A stretch of 64,000 nucleotides of DNA, from positions 103,792,810 through 103,856,809 of the forward strand of contig CM070876.1 of NCBI GenBank assembly GCA_036365515.1. The letters run 5' to 3'. Positions 36,441 to 48,703 of the stretch are shown here, one piece after another (positions within the stretch are counted from its first letter, which is position 1; each line of letters starts with the position of its first letter). This stretch comes from Torymus aiolomorphi (lineage: Eukaryota; Arthropoda; Insecta; Hymenoptera; Torymidae). The translations under genes were made by a program, and so were the position numbers. The notes beneath the pieces were generated by a model. It was not told the DNA's origin and ran no database searches. It saw nothing but the letters and a program-made list of their open reading frames with translations.

Positions 36441-37514
36441 AATCCATATGGGAGAATTACTCGGGCTATTAGAAGGTTGTATAATTCCATCCTTGAGCTT
36501 CTTGTCGATATCCTTCTGTATGAATTCCTTGTGGATGAGGGGTGACGATATTGTTTAGCGTTCACCGGGAGATTAATCATCGTAGGAATGTGGTGTTGAA
36601 CCAGGTCGGTGCAAGGCAGGGCATCGCCGGGTAAGGAAGATGTGGGGAAACTCTTGAAGCAATGTCTCTATGCTATCCTTTTCCTCAGTGTTAAGGTGCT
36701 CGGTAGAGATGAGCGTTTTGAGCTGTTGGATTCTTTTCTCCCAATCCAGAATGGTGTTATCCGGGCTTACTTCGATCTCGTCGTCGCATCCTGGTTCAAA
36801 ATCGAGAGAAGCGAACTCACATGGGATGATCTCGCGGGGGTCTATCTCGATGGCTATCTCTTCCTCTCGAGTGTTGATGGCGAGTACATGGCAGTGCCCT
36901 TCGTCAACGCGCACTACTCCTTCCCCTACGTAGACATCATCATAACTAACATCCACTCGTGGTAAGTATCCTTCCTGCGTGCTTTTATTAATGACATTGA
37001 CTCGAATTACTTGGCGTGATCTACCGGGTATAACGTGTCGCACAGATTCTGGCTTGTTGGTCCTTGTTTCAATATTCGGGATAATGATTGGTTCGGAAAT
37101 TTCACTCCTCTCCTCCGTATCTTGACTTTCAATCTCGTTGTGTTGACCGCTGCGTTCCCAGAGACGAATTGTGGGGGAGTTTGTAGTAGGTGAATCTATA
37201 GCAGAATTTATGAAAGGGACAGGATGCATGACATCGCCTCCAATCATGAGGGTGTTATAATGGTATGAAATTACCGCCTGCTCCTGTTTTAGGTATGCTC
37301 GACCCAGGACACCATCTTGGTTAATAGAAAATTCGTTATGAGTAACCAAGAAGGAGACGGGTTTATTTCGTATTGTAAGGTTGGCCATGCCTAAGGTATG
37401 TACTACTTGATCACTAATGCCGACTAAGGGAATAGTCTTATTAGTATCGACTAACATATCAGGGTGGAGGGACCCAACCTTTATTAGATAGACGGCAGCG
37501 CCGTTGTCGATCAT
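36392..37514 (-). pseudogene. Element 1 protease and RT N-terminus, frameshifted
   Basis: The main frame (36573-37514) opens with a retropepsin-like segment, LTFMIDNGAAVYLIK then IPLVGISDQ and QDGVLGRAYL. The active site reads D-N-G instead of the usual D-T/S-G, one base from a Thr codon, so proteolysis is probably lost. A linker and the beginning of RT (EFPHIFLTRRCPALHRPG) follow. The reading then shifts into 36392-36580 and again into the RT frame. The protease would process Gag-Pol in particles. Confidence 0.75.
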
Positions 37515-37558
37515 GAACGTGAGCCATGGTTGGCGACCTTCTAGAATATGGAGTCGAA

Positions 37559-39036
37559 CTACTGTGGGGTCATCTTCCCTTTCGTCCTCTCTTCTAGCTG
37601 GCTCGCAGGCACCAATCCTGACAAATTGTCCCTCCGAGTTTGAGTGAGGTACACCCGGGAGCTCGATTGTTGTGGCCTGGTTGGAGCTTGTGGAGTAGTT
37701 GCCGAAGGTTGATTCTCTGGAGTTGGTAGCGCGATGGGGTTGGATTCGGGTTCGTAGGGAGATGATTTTGGTTCAATGTTGGGTTCATCGGAACGTTCTG
37801 AATTTTTGGCTCCTGGGAGGTTGAACACGCCGGCGGTGACTGGAATGAGGTCGGAGGGCCAGGCGATGTTGGGGGGCCACTCGTAAAACCCGACTACATG
37901 GAGGGATCGTTGGGGTTAAACAGTCGAGGATCAGAGAAACCAGCCAATCGGGACGGGTTTTGTGGAAAGTATCCATGTCCACCTCCGCGGCATCGACAAA
38001 AATATCCTCCTCGACCCTGGTTGTATCCCCCTTGTCCCTGAAATTGGTAGTTACTTGGGGGGTTCTGAGGATTATTAGAATTCTGCTGCGGATATCCTTG
38101 GTGACAGTACTGCGTGTATTGGAACGGTTTATTTCCATAATTCGGATCTGATGGGCCCGGGGCGAAATATCCCACAAAAGGAGGCTCTTGCTCCTGTGAA
38201 GTAGGCCCTGGTTCAATGAAAGGTTGCATTTGCTCGGGGTGGTGGCGATCGCAGGTAGCTTCCCCTACATTTCCAACATATGCAGGGTGAACATTCGAAT
38301 ACCCAGCGCCAAGCTCGTGACTCGGTTTCGTCTTCGGGCGTAAATCGTGCGATAATTCGCTGCTCTCGTTGAACCTAGTGCCGTACTCAACATAACCTCG
38401 TCCATCTGGGAGAATACGTGATCGTATTCGTGATTCGATACGAACGGCCTCCTGGTAGGCCTCGTCCAAGATTTTTGGGTAACATAGATCAACTGCACCG
38501 CTGATATGGGCAGGAAGGCCCCGAATGAAAATGTCGACTGCCGCTTCTTGCATGGGAATCATCATAGCGGCCACGTATGCTTCTCCCTTCTCCTCTTTTA
38601 GGGAGCTCTCGGCACCCATAAGGAGGATATTTAGTTTGTCGCGGAAGTCACCAACGGTGTCTTCCCGCATCATCCTTAAGTCGTTGAGTTGCGCGCTATA
38701 ATAAGCGAAATTCTTGCCAGGAGCAAATCGTCTCTTCAGGTGTTTAATGAGTTCGTCGACGCTCTCGAAAGTGAATCCGTACGTAGAATTTCTCGCCGAT
38801 CATCTTAGTTTGCTGAGGACCTTTTTGAGGAACGTATCTAATTGCTCCGGGGTGACATCCGTCGCAGCGTTCCGTACGTCCTGTATGAAATCCTTCAGGG
38901 GAATATTTCTTCCATCGAAGACTGGAATTGCCGCTGTAGCTGCTTGAAGGGCCATGGTGTGTGCCATGGTAACCATAAGGACGGAGTTGTCTACCGCCGC
39001 TGCGGGGGCGGCCTGATTGCCGTCGTTAGGAGCCAT
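37559..39036 (-). pseudogene. gag: Element 1 gag, interrupted
   Basis: Starts at an ATG (39034-39036) with an Ala-rich N-terminus followed by ATAAIPVFDGRN, a typical errantivirus Gag beginning. An in-frame TGA at 38800-38802 breaks it. The same frame continues (38673-37894) with helical capsid-like sequence (AAVDIFIRGLPAHI) and a Gln/Pro/Gly-rich tail with an RGG-like stretch near 37960-38010. No CCHC knuckle is seen, as in errantiviruses. The 37559-37828 part, in another frame, is a Pro/Ser/Gln-rich linker toward the protease. It forms the particle core. Confidence 0.75.
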
Positions 39037-39120
39037 TGTGACAGTTCGCTGAGCGTTTATCTCTAAAGGATTCCTTCTGCTAACAGCGTATAAAACCTAA
39101 AGTTCTAGGTTGTGCTTGAC

Positions 39121-39459
39121 TTACTCCAGACGGAGATTTCCAAAACTTTCAGTTACTTGATTTACTTTACCTTGAAGGCTCGAAACGCGTCGATCCAATA
39201 GGCGGGTTTCCCAGTGTGCTTTGCCCACCAGGACTCTTAGGGTACGACCGGACTTTTCTTTCTCTTCTTTAAGTTTTTCGATTATTTCTTCGAGGGTTTT
39301 AATTTTCCCTACGTTAAGGAAATTATCAGCACGCAAGAGCCCAATGTCTTCCCGCGCTTCCTTAAGTTTACTAACCAAGTGTTCGACTTGGCTAGTTAGA
39401 TCGGCAACTCGGTTAATGATCCTCGCTTCCGAAAATACGACGTGGAATTCGGGGACCAT
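39121..39459 (-). CDS. Element 1 leader ORF, coiled-coil protein
   Basis: A frame of about 112 residues counted from ATG 39457-39459; the open frame extends further upstream without another ATG. It precedes gag by about 85 bp and is in the same frame, separated by stops. The sequence is a long amphipathic helix (DLTSQVEHLVSKLKEARED, TLEEIIEKLKEEKEKSG, SSLQGKVNQV) predicted to form a coiled coil. An upstream coding frame is unusual for this class. It may be an accessory gene or an expressed leader peptide. Confidence 0.45.
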   Translation of the reverse strand: MVPEFHVVFSEARIINRVADLTSQVEHLVSKLKEAREDIGLLRADNFLNVGKIKTLEEIIEKLKEEKEKSGRTLRVLVGKAHWETRLLDRRVSSLQGKVNQVTESFGNLRLE

Positions 39460-39770
39460 TCGACCGGAATTCGAAGGGAGGAAGCAAAAGAAAAATAACA
39501 AGAGAAGAACAAAATGGATAAGAGAAAAAAATTATTTCGGAAAGAGATGTAAATACTTATTAATAATATAAATGTTTATAATCATAAAACCACTTTAACC
39601 AATATAGTTTAGAGGGCATACACGTGTGCGCGCGACCACCCGATACCCTGGGGACCCGCTCAAAACCGGTGACCTGAGACCATAAGGAGGTCACGGGAAG
39701 AGATTTCTGAATGCGCAAAAGCGAGAAGGTAGTGAGGTTAGGGCAGTAAACTACGCTCTGCTACAAAAAC
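39460..39770 (-). other. Element 1 leader; PBS not recognised
   Basis: Non-coding leader between the 5' LTR and the first frame. The bases right after the LTR on the minus strand are GTTTTTGTAGCAGAGCG, which do not start with TGG, so the primer tRNA site is either non-canonical or displaced. Confidence 0.5.
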
Positions 39771-41761
39771 TGTTACGTGACGTCTGTTAAGACCTCACGC
39801 ACTCGTCATAAAAACGTTTTGGTCGTTGCCCTCGAGAATATTAGTGTCACTCTCGCCAAGAGGGTACCTTCGCTTACCTTCGTCCCCTATATTCGCCCAT
39901 ACGGATATAGCGGCGCGCAATTGCTTCCTTGTGATATTCGTATTGATCGGGTTACCGTAGTATCTGCTCTCCTTATTTGTTGTCGAGACCGGAGACGTAA
40001 GTTCGTACAATACTCTTCGAACCCCAATATCGAGGGATAATTTATAGATGAAGTGGAATATTGTATACCTACCAGAGTTCTAAGGTATATTCTAAGTTTT
40101 AAGAAAGGATAAAATCGATTGAAGGAATAATGAAATTATAACAATGTCTACTATTGGATATCACTTATTTATTACCAACCCGTAAATATTCTGTTAAATT
40201 ACAATAATAAGACTTACTATCGTTTTATTACACTAGCAAATCATTTATGTATATAAAAGCGTCCTATGCAAATAAGGAATTGTCCCGTACCAATCAATAA
40301 TTATTTGGGAAAAAGTTAAGGAGAACAAAAGAAACCACACATGCCACTACTTATTCCTCTTACGGTCAATTAATATTCGTCGATACCCGTCGTACGCCAA
40401 CGCTATGGAGCAATCACTCTATTAGTCCGGCTGTCAGAATCTGAAACTTTATTCAATGTTCGCTGCCGCACTGCAACATGACCCTGAGTCTGGGTTAGGG
40501 GGCGATGCGCGCGTCTATGTGACGATACTGGCGCGCGGCTTAATGCGTCCGTAGAGGAGATATAATCTGCCGTCTAGGCGTATCGTAAACGTGGGACGGG
40601 AGCACGCGGCGAGAGCGAGCGTCGTCAAACAGTCTTCTCCAGCACCCCGGATGGGTCTTCCGGATCCACCTGGATCCGCGGATTAAGTATTTCTATATTT
40701 AGGGATCTAGGTACAGGCGTAGAAATATTATTATCTACGCAAAATTATTTTTCTTGAAATATGTGATTATATATTTTCTTCTTCGTTGAGATGTCCTCGG
40801 TGTTGCTGGATTTCCTCTATTATATATGGAATATGGTTATTTCAATCCTCCAGTATGCGGACACCTTGCTTCTGGGTTCTTGTTCCCTTTTTAGAGGCCG
40901 TTACTGCTCTCTGGCTCCTTGCGGTTTGGATCTAGAATGCGCTGCCGGGTTCTGGATGGACTGGCTTCGATGGATATGGCATATCAACGCCCGTATTGCG
41001 TAGATTCGCCAACTAAAGTAATCCTCAACCTACTACGTAGGGTCTAACGAATGGTCGACGAATCGAAGTCCTATTAGGGTACGGTATAGTTCCGATACTA
41101 TCGATTATTGTATTAATATTAAAAATATTAATCTATTATAGAAAGTGAAAAATTTAATTTTTATTAGTAAAAATTATTAATTATTAATTAACAATATATA
41201 ATCAATTATTGATACAATTATTAATATAATTACTTATTAATATAATTATTAATATACTTAATTAATATTAATTATTAATTAACAATAATAATTATATAAT
41301 TATTATTGTTAAATTATTATCCAATTATTGAATTACTAGTTATCAATTATTTCTTAGAAATTCGTTAATTTATTATCGAATCGTTGTTTATTAAGGACAC
41401 TTTATAAGAAACTTAACTTTCGTGGCATGTGTGGTAATACGCACAAGTGTTGAATGCTAAAGGAATCGATTTGAGGTTTTCCGGGATTTTTCCATTCGAT
41501 ATTTGCAGAGGTTCACAGAAATTAGTTTATTTTTCCCTTAGGGGATTAGTCGCTCGCCCTAAATCCGTTAGTACTAGTCAAAAATTCTTGATCGGATTTT
41601 CTTAATTAAAAATTAAATATACCGTTTCGAAGAACGAACAGCAGTTTGTTTACCGACAATTATCTTAAACCAATCGTATGGTATACAAATGGTATAATGG
41701 TATGGTGTGAAATTCTCGTAACAAGCAATGTTTATAAATTTATAAAACTAGCGAAAATTAA

Positions 41762-42218
41762 GGGTCATCGGTCACACTTCAGTAGAATCGCGTAACGGTC
41801 ACACTAGGTGAATTTCACCCAGCGTCGAAAAAGTAATATCTAGCTTTGATAGTGAGTTTTATTTATCTAAAAATAATTTGTAAGCATTTTTTCTTTAAGG
41901 ATTCTAAAAGATGTCCTATGAGTATCAGTAAAGAAAATAAATTTTTATTGCTCCTTTTAAAAAGAATATTTATTTTAAAGATTGAATGCACGAAAAATGT
42001 CGAGTTTTAGAGTGTTTGTTTATTTTACTTGTATAATGAATATAAAGGAATGAACAATTATTATGACACAAAAATATTGTAGAAAATACTTTTTATTATC
42101 TTAATCTAATATAAGTAATGAAAAGTTATCAAAAAGGGTATTTTCAAAGGCTAAGCTACTGTCTGAGGAGTTAATATTTTTTGTTTAGGTGAATTTCACC
42201 CACGGTGACCGATGAGGG
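41762..42218. mobile_element. TTAA MITE inside the 5' LTR
   Basis: Flanked by TTAA at 41758-41761 and 42219-42222. The ends are GGGTCATCGGTCAC and the complement of CCCTCATCGGTCAC. Orthologous to the copy in the other LTR, hence older than element 1's insertion here. Confidence 0.65.
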
Positions 42219-42453
42219 TTAAGCTTATTAATTCACCGTTATTTGTTCTTTAATAGGGCATATTATTTGCCACAAAGTGATCGCTAATCGAGCGAGTTAA
42301 CATAATTATGCCTTTGCACTCAGAGATAAGGCGTAGGCTGGTCACCTCGCAGTCGCAGGAGGCTGATGTCAACGGCACTTGACTCACACGAGTGAAAAAG
42401 AGAGGAAACGCACTCTCGGAGAGCGAAGGTCGCCGTACGTACAAGTATAGGTG

Positions 42454-42795
<342 letters not shown>

Positions 42796-43756
42796 TAATT
42801 ATATATATACCGAGATACACATGCGCTCGCTGTTAATTATGCATTGAATTAATTTCCTGTCTTTGTTTATTTGCAGAGTCTATCAAAATCCACGGCGAGA
42901 GAATTTACTACACTTTCAAATAATTTCAAGCATCCAGAGAATATATAGATAAATAATTTTATCTTGATAATTTCGAAATTAACCGTTATTATTTAATGTA
43001 GACGTATGCGTAATGGATAAAAGATATAAGTATATGCCATAAAATTTTAATTATAATTGTATAATATAGTTGTTAATTGTAATTATGGTTATTACCTAAA
43101 TTTATTCCCTTTCTTTTATTTTGTTTTCCACTCCTGAGCAATCGATCAATTGACACTGTAACATTATTGGTCCTGGTCCTGCAGGAAAGTCCACGTGGAT
43201 TACTCGTACAGTCAATTTGTTAAGCGTCCCTTATTATGAATCTTTCTTGTAAAACTCGTTAATTTTATCTGTTATATTCACTGTTAGAGCATATGCTTCA
43301 CTAATGCGTAGATGGATATAATATATGTTTTCTATAATTTTCTTTCTTAATATATTTTCTATACCTTATTGTATTAATTATTAATTGAACAAAGAAGCTT
43401 TTATTCCGTAGCCTAAGGCGTACTTCGTGGTGCGGCTGTATGCGCCGAACTGACTCTCCGCGGTTGCCCGGTCGCGAGCTGCACCTCCCCCGATTTTCTT
43501 TTCTCTCTCTCTTTCACATTCAGTCATCCCGGGCGGCAACAGGCGATAAGCACCACACCACCACTTTAGGGATCCGATTTCGCTTTTAACGTGGTGTGCT
43601 GCAACGTGATATAGTTGTCAGCACATTCTACAGACGATCGACTTCGGTTGTGAGGCGATTAATAAGGAAACGAATAAATGAAATGAAATTGTGTAAAGAA
43701 GCGAATTGAAAATTTTCTGAACGAAAAACTATCGCCGACAACTACGTCACGTAACA

Positions 43757-44515
43757 CGAAAGTAAAAAAAAATCCGAAATTTAAAGATGATATAAAATTT
43801 TGAAAAATTATAATTCCGAAAATATAAATTTCGTAATATATAGATGCAGCAAACATTTTTTTTCGAAGGCGAAAATTTCGACGACAAATAATTCGGAAAA
43901 TTCAAATTTTGAAAAAGAAAAATTCCGAAATGAAAAATTAATATGAACAGTTGACGTATCTTTATAGTTAAACCAGTAATCTCTTTCTTTTATAAGTAAA
44001 ATATGGAGAAATTTTTTTTAGTAAATATTAGGTACACTGAGAAAAAATTATAAGAGTCCTCAATAAAAATGACCACACTATATGCAGGGAAGCCAAACAT
44101 ATACTGTCATAAGTGGCGTATTTATTAAACTTACTCGAGTATTTACAATTTACTTAAGAAAAATTGCTACCAATTCATTGGCACTTCGCTAACTCAAACT
44201 TAATGTATTGTTCCATTATATCAATTATTAATGCCAAAATTTTATAGGTGAAAAATTCTTAATAAAATTTTGGATTACACTCCCACGTATCGAATGAAAT
44301 ATAGAAAATCATAAAAATTTTTTATCAAAATGGACTCGAAAGTAACAATTATTTATAAGCATTCATAGCATTTACTTTACTAATTATTAAAATTAAATGT
44401 TATATCATCTAAATCCATTTTAAAAATTTGTTACGATATCTTTTGTTATTAAATTAATATATGTCTCCCTATATTATATAGGCGTAAGGGTCAAAATAGG
44501 TACCTACCCCCTCCA
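43757..44515. other. No gene; right flank of element 1
   Basis: AT-rich DNA with repeated TTCCGAAAA-like words similar to the left flank of element 1. No gene, RNA or defined repeat recognised. Confidence 0.4.
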
Positions 44516-45440
44516 CCCCCTTCTAAAAATTGTATGTAGTGGGTTTCTGGATTCACCGATTATGAATCTAAACTAAGATTTTACAAATTCAAAATGGCGG
44601 CCAAATATTCAAATATTACTGGATTTTGCTAAAAATTGAATATAGGGTGTTTCGGGATTCGCTGATTACGAATCTGATCTCGGATTTTGAAAATTAAAAT
44701 TGGCGGACCCAAGATGGCGACCAAAAATGAAATATTACTGGATCATGTTAAAAATTTTATAGAGTGGGTTTGCGGATTCGATGGTAATGAATCTGAACTC
44801 GGATTTTAAAAATTCAAAATGGCGTCAAAATATTTAAATAATATTGGATTTTGCTAAAAATTGTATATAATGGGTTTCCGAATTTGCTGATTAGGAATCT
44901 GAATTCAGATTTTGAGAATTCAAAATGGCGGATCGATGATGGCGGCTAAATATTGAAATATTACTGTTGAATATTTTGTTGAAAATTGTATACACGGAAT
45001 TTCTGGATTCGATGATTACGAATCTGAACTCGGATTTTAAAAATTCAAAATGGCGTCAAAATATTTAAATAATATTCGATTTTGCTAAAAATTGTATATA
45101 GGGGTTTCTGAATTCGCTGAATACGAATGTGAACTCCGATTTTGAAAATTCTAAGTGGCGGATCGAAGATGGCGGCCACATATTGAAATATTACTGGATT
45201 TTGCTGAAAATTGTATATACGGTATTTCTGGATTCACTGATTACGAATCTGTACATATATTTTGAAAATTCAAAATGGCGAATCGATGATGGCGGCCAAA
45301 TATGAAAATATTACTGGATTTTGCTAAAAATTGTACATAGGGGGTTACTGGATTCGCTAATTACAAATCTGAACTCAAATTTTAAAATTCAAACTGGCGG
45401 ATCCAAGATGGCTACCAAAAATTGAAATTTTTAATAAAGA
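44516..45440 (+). repeat. Tandem array with AAGATGGCGGC motifs
   Basis: About eight diverged units of roughly 95-135 bp, each with GGATTCGCTGATTACGAATC, GAACTCGGATTTT, AATTCAAAATGGCGG, a second AAGATGGCGGCCAAA-like word and TATTACTGGATTTTGCTAAA. No reading frame. The ATGGCGGC words resemble YY1/Pho recognition sequences (complement GCCGCCAT). Confidence 0.85.
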
Positions 45441-45635
45441 ATAACTATATCTCTAGATACAATTTTGCTTCCTCATAGAGGAAGCCTTGGAACAGTGAGA
45501 AAAATTTTCAAGATAAAAAATATTTGTAAAAATGTTCTAATGTAACCGAATAAGTAGGTCGAAGTGGCCGTGTCACGAATTTTTTCCAGAGCTGGCCTAA
45601 CTTAAGGTAGTTCATCACACATATATAGCAATATA
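45441..45635. other. No gene recognised
   Basis: AT-rich spacer with no recognisable feature between the GGCGGC array and the AT tract. Confidence 0.4.
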
Positions 45636-45786
45636 TATATATTATATATTATATATATATATATATAATAAATAATAAATGCCTCTCGAGTGCTTTGGAC
45701 TTTTGAGGAGACTCCTCAAAATGCCTACAAAATCCTCAAAATTCGGTATATATGACTTATATAATCCTCAAAATGCGTCCCAGATG

Positions 45787-45818
<32 letters not shown>
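45636..45818. repeat. (AT)n tracts flanking a short TTGAGGAG element (X3)
   Basis: Two AT runs (about 45636-45668 and 45792-45818) enclose about 120 bp with TTTTGAGGAG and its complement CTCCTCAAAA, plus two more TCCTCAAAAT words. The arrangement resembles 62400-62620 and 42564-42795, but the shared core is not visible here. Confidence 0.5.
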
Positions 45819-45819
<1 letters not shown>

Positions 45820-46156
45820 CTATTCGTAATGAATTTCTTTTTGTTTCGTCTTTTATATTTGATACAACCAGATCAAGTTTATTCGAATGATCGGTGTCTT
45901 AAGAAGTAGAAAGCATTTTTTTCATGCAAAATTACGTACTATTGGAGTTAATATCAACAATTAATTATTTTGAAATTTTACTAACACGTCAGTTCTTTGC
46001 AAATTTTTATTATACATGCAATCGTATCGATCAAAGTCTCATTTTGTTCCTTATGAAATTTGAGGGTAGGTTCTCGGTAATGATATTGTTGTATAACCGA
46101 TCTGAACGGCGCTATATCTTATTGTTTATCGAAATTCCAGTGAATTTCGTGAATTT
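45819..46156. other. No gene recognised
   Basis: AT-rich sequence. The long open frame across 45924-46274 contains a poly-Pro/His tail produced by the C-run and CACG repeat and shows no domain. Confidence 0.4.
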
Positions 46157-46240
46157 CCCCCCCCCCCCCCCCCCCCCCACATGCACACGTACACGCATAT
46201 GCACGCACGCATGCACGCACGCATGCACGCACACACACAG
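46157..46240. repeat. Poly-C run and CACGCATG repeat
   Basis: A run of about 22 C residues (46157-46178) followed by CACACGCATATGCACGCACG-type tandem words. Confidence 0.9.
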
Positions 46241-46840
46241 ATCCACCCGAAAAATCAGAAAAAATAATAGTTAAAGGTAGAAGTCGCCTTAAAACCTTGA
46301 GTCCCTATGTCTAACTAAAGAAAATTTTCTTATTTTATTAACTAGAAAAATGATCTGAATTTATTCAGATTTTTAAAGTGGTGGGACATTACTTTAGTAT
46401 TATACGATTTGTACCAAATTGAAAGATCATGTTTTAGAGTAAAAAGTATTGAACCCCTGTTCCATGAGATATGTGCCATGTTATCTTACAATTGTGTTAT
46501 TTTGTATAAAAAATGATGTCTCTTCTATTGTATGTGTGAAATTTAGGGCACTTTTCTAGTTAATAACAAAGTAAAAAATTTTTAGGTTAAAAATATGAAA
46601 ACTCAAGGTTAACTATTTTAACAATTTTAGGTTTAACTATTTTTTTTTCGTATTTTACGGGTGGGTTCCATACATATCACAAGCGTAATTTATTTAAAGA
46701 AAATCGAAAAACGTGCATGAAAACATTTTTTTTAGAGTTGTGTGTTACGTGTGGATACACGCACGAATATGAAAGAACGAATTAAGCAAGGCATCCGATT
46801 ACAATATGACGTCGATTAGCAGAAGTCCGGTCGCTGACGG
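46241..46840. other. No gene recognised
   Basis: AT-rich, with no recognisable coding, RNA or repeat features apart from a GTGTGGATACACGCAC hairpin (about 46749-46764). Confidence 0.35.
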
Positions 46841-46905
46841 CCGTGGCTTGTTGGTATAGTGTTTCTGATTCGTGAGTTGGCGGCTCTGGTTCAATCCCTT
46901 TTTAT
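46841..46905 (+). repeat. tRNA-derived SINE head or tRNA pseudogene
   Basis: A-box-like TGGCTTGTTGG (46844-46854) and a perfect B box GGTTCAATCCC (46888-46898) lie at tRNA-like spacing, followed by a T run that could end Pol III transcription. The acceptor and anticodon stems do not pair well, so it is not a functional tRNA. Confidence 0.5.
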
Positions 46906-47317
46906 TATTAAAAAGTTGCGATCGCTCACTTGTAACAGGTGTCTTGCCAAAAAGTACTGAAAAAATTGAATTAAAATTTTCAAACCTCTGTAGCTTTTTA
47001 AATTTCGCGCTAAATCAATTAATTGTGAGTCCATTAGATAAGCATTAAAAATATTTTTCGTAAAAAAATGATTCCTATTGGTCAAAATTTCGCGAAGATA
47101 TTGCTGAAAGTTTAGAAAAGGAAAAATACGATTTTCAGGTTTATGTTTAAGGTTAGAGGGCTAAAATTTGCAGGAATTTCATATATTTTTTTAAACCCTT
47201 CAAGGTAGCTCCGGAAAAAATTTGTGACAGGGCCCTTTGTTGATTTTGAGAAAAATTTTTTTGTGTTCGTATGTATATATGTGTGCGTAAGTGTAAGTAT
47301 ATATGAATCGGTGCATG

Positions 47318-48048
47318 TGTGAAGTCCGAAAATAAGTGGAAATAAATAGTAATTGGTTTTATGTATGTTTATTATATAAAATACAATAATTTATTTACCA
47401 ATACAATCTGCTGGCTTCTGGTAGATCGATGCGTTGTAATTTTACTTACAATTCTTTTTCTATAATTGTTCTTTACGTTTAGAATTTACACTTGCTACTA
47501 TAAATTTACTATAAATAACTTATAAAATCTGCTTGCTAGATGAGTAAGGCTTACGATTACAATTTCAATAATTTATAAGATCTGCTTGCTAGATGAGTGA
47601 CGCTTACGATTTCAACTTGACTCGAATGTCGTCTGAGTTACACGGAGCTCTCCAGGTTCTTGTACGCTGTGACTGACTCGCGTGACACACATCACTTCTT
47701 TTATAATACAAAATAATTAGGTTAAAGATGAGCCCGGTGACGTATCGAATTCATCTTTTGACAACTTATGTATTACAAGTTTTCTGGGTCGTCGTACTTG
47801 CAAAATGCTGAGCATTGCAAAGTGTGGCCTTTCGACTGCCGCGGAGTTCGGTGGCTTGGATTCTAGCTCGACCGTATGTTAAAAACTGCATGCGTTATCT
47901 TCCTGAGTGGGTGACTCTATACGTCACAAGGTCACATAAGCAGAACGCTGCGTAGTATTAAGTTGCATTCTCGCTTTTATGTGTCAGGAAATATCTGATA
48001 CTAATTATGCTTTTTCTTTAAAATGAGAATACGTCTACGGATGTAACA
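47318..48048 (-). repeat. Element 2, 3' LTR (731 bp)
   Basis: Starts TGTGAAGTCCGAAAATAAG and ends GGATGTAACA. It contains a 58-bp segment (about 47608-47665) missing from the other LTR. It also has an internal duplication: AATCTGCTTGCTAGATGAGT near 47526 and a near-identical copy near 47580. Confidence 0.92.
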
Positions 48049-48060
48049 CCTCCCCCCTTA
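48049..48060 (-). promoter_or_regulatory. Element 2 polypurine tract
   Basis: Minus-strand TAAGGGGGGAGG immediately upstream of the 3' LTR TGTTACATCC. Correct location and composition for the plus-strand primer. Confidence 0.8.
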
Positions 48061-48703
48061 GACTGTTGAATGTCGTAGAGATTCAACAAATGTATCAGAG
48101 ATTTTCTGTTACAGAATTTGATTTAATGATAAAAATAATAATACGATTTATAATAGTAATAGTAATATTAGTAATAATAATTATAATAATAATAATAATA
48201 CTCGTCAATCTTGGATCGACATGAATTTCTCATAAATTATGGTTTAAACAATTAATACTTTGATTTACAAAATCATGACCATTGGCTATTTTACATTCAT
48301 GGTTATCAAGTTTAAATTTTCTAAATTGTTAATTACTTTGGTGCGCATTGTTTAAATTGACAGTTGTATTTAGCGTATATTATTCTTGCTGGAACATAAA
48401 AATTGCTGTATTTGTATTTTGAAGAGTTCATTGACTTGGAGTGTCGCGAGGCCGTACAGTTAAAAGTGCATAGTTGTCGAAATTCGCATAACGACATTTG
48501 TATGTCAGAAAATTACTGGCGATAAATATGCATTGTTAATTTAATTTTAGAGATACGTCACAAACGTAACACTTCCCCCCCTTAGAATGTTGAATATCGT
48601 AGAGACTCAACAAGTATAATAATAGTTAGCTATCAGTAATTTTCTGTTACAATTATTTCAAATTACAATTATAAGATGGAAAGTTAACTATAAATACAAC
48701 AAT

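Noticed and set aside
45924..46274. 116-residue plus-strand protein
   Set aside because: The C-terminal part is poly-Pro and His from the C-run and CACG repeat; the rest has no domain.
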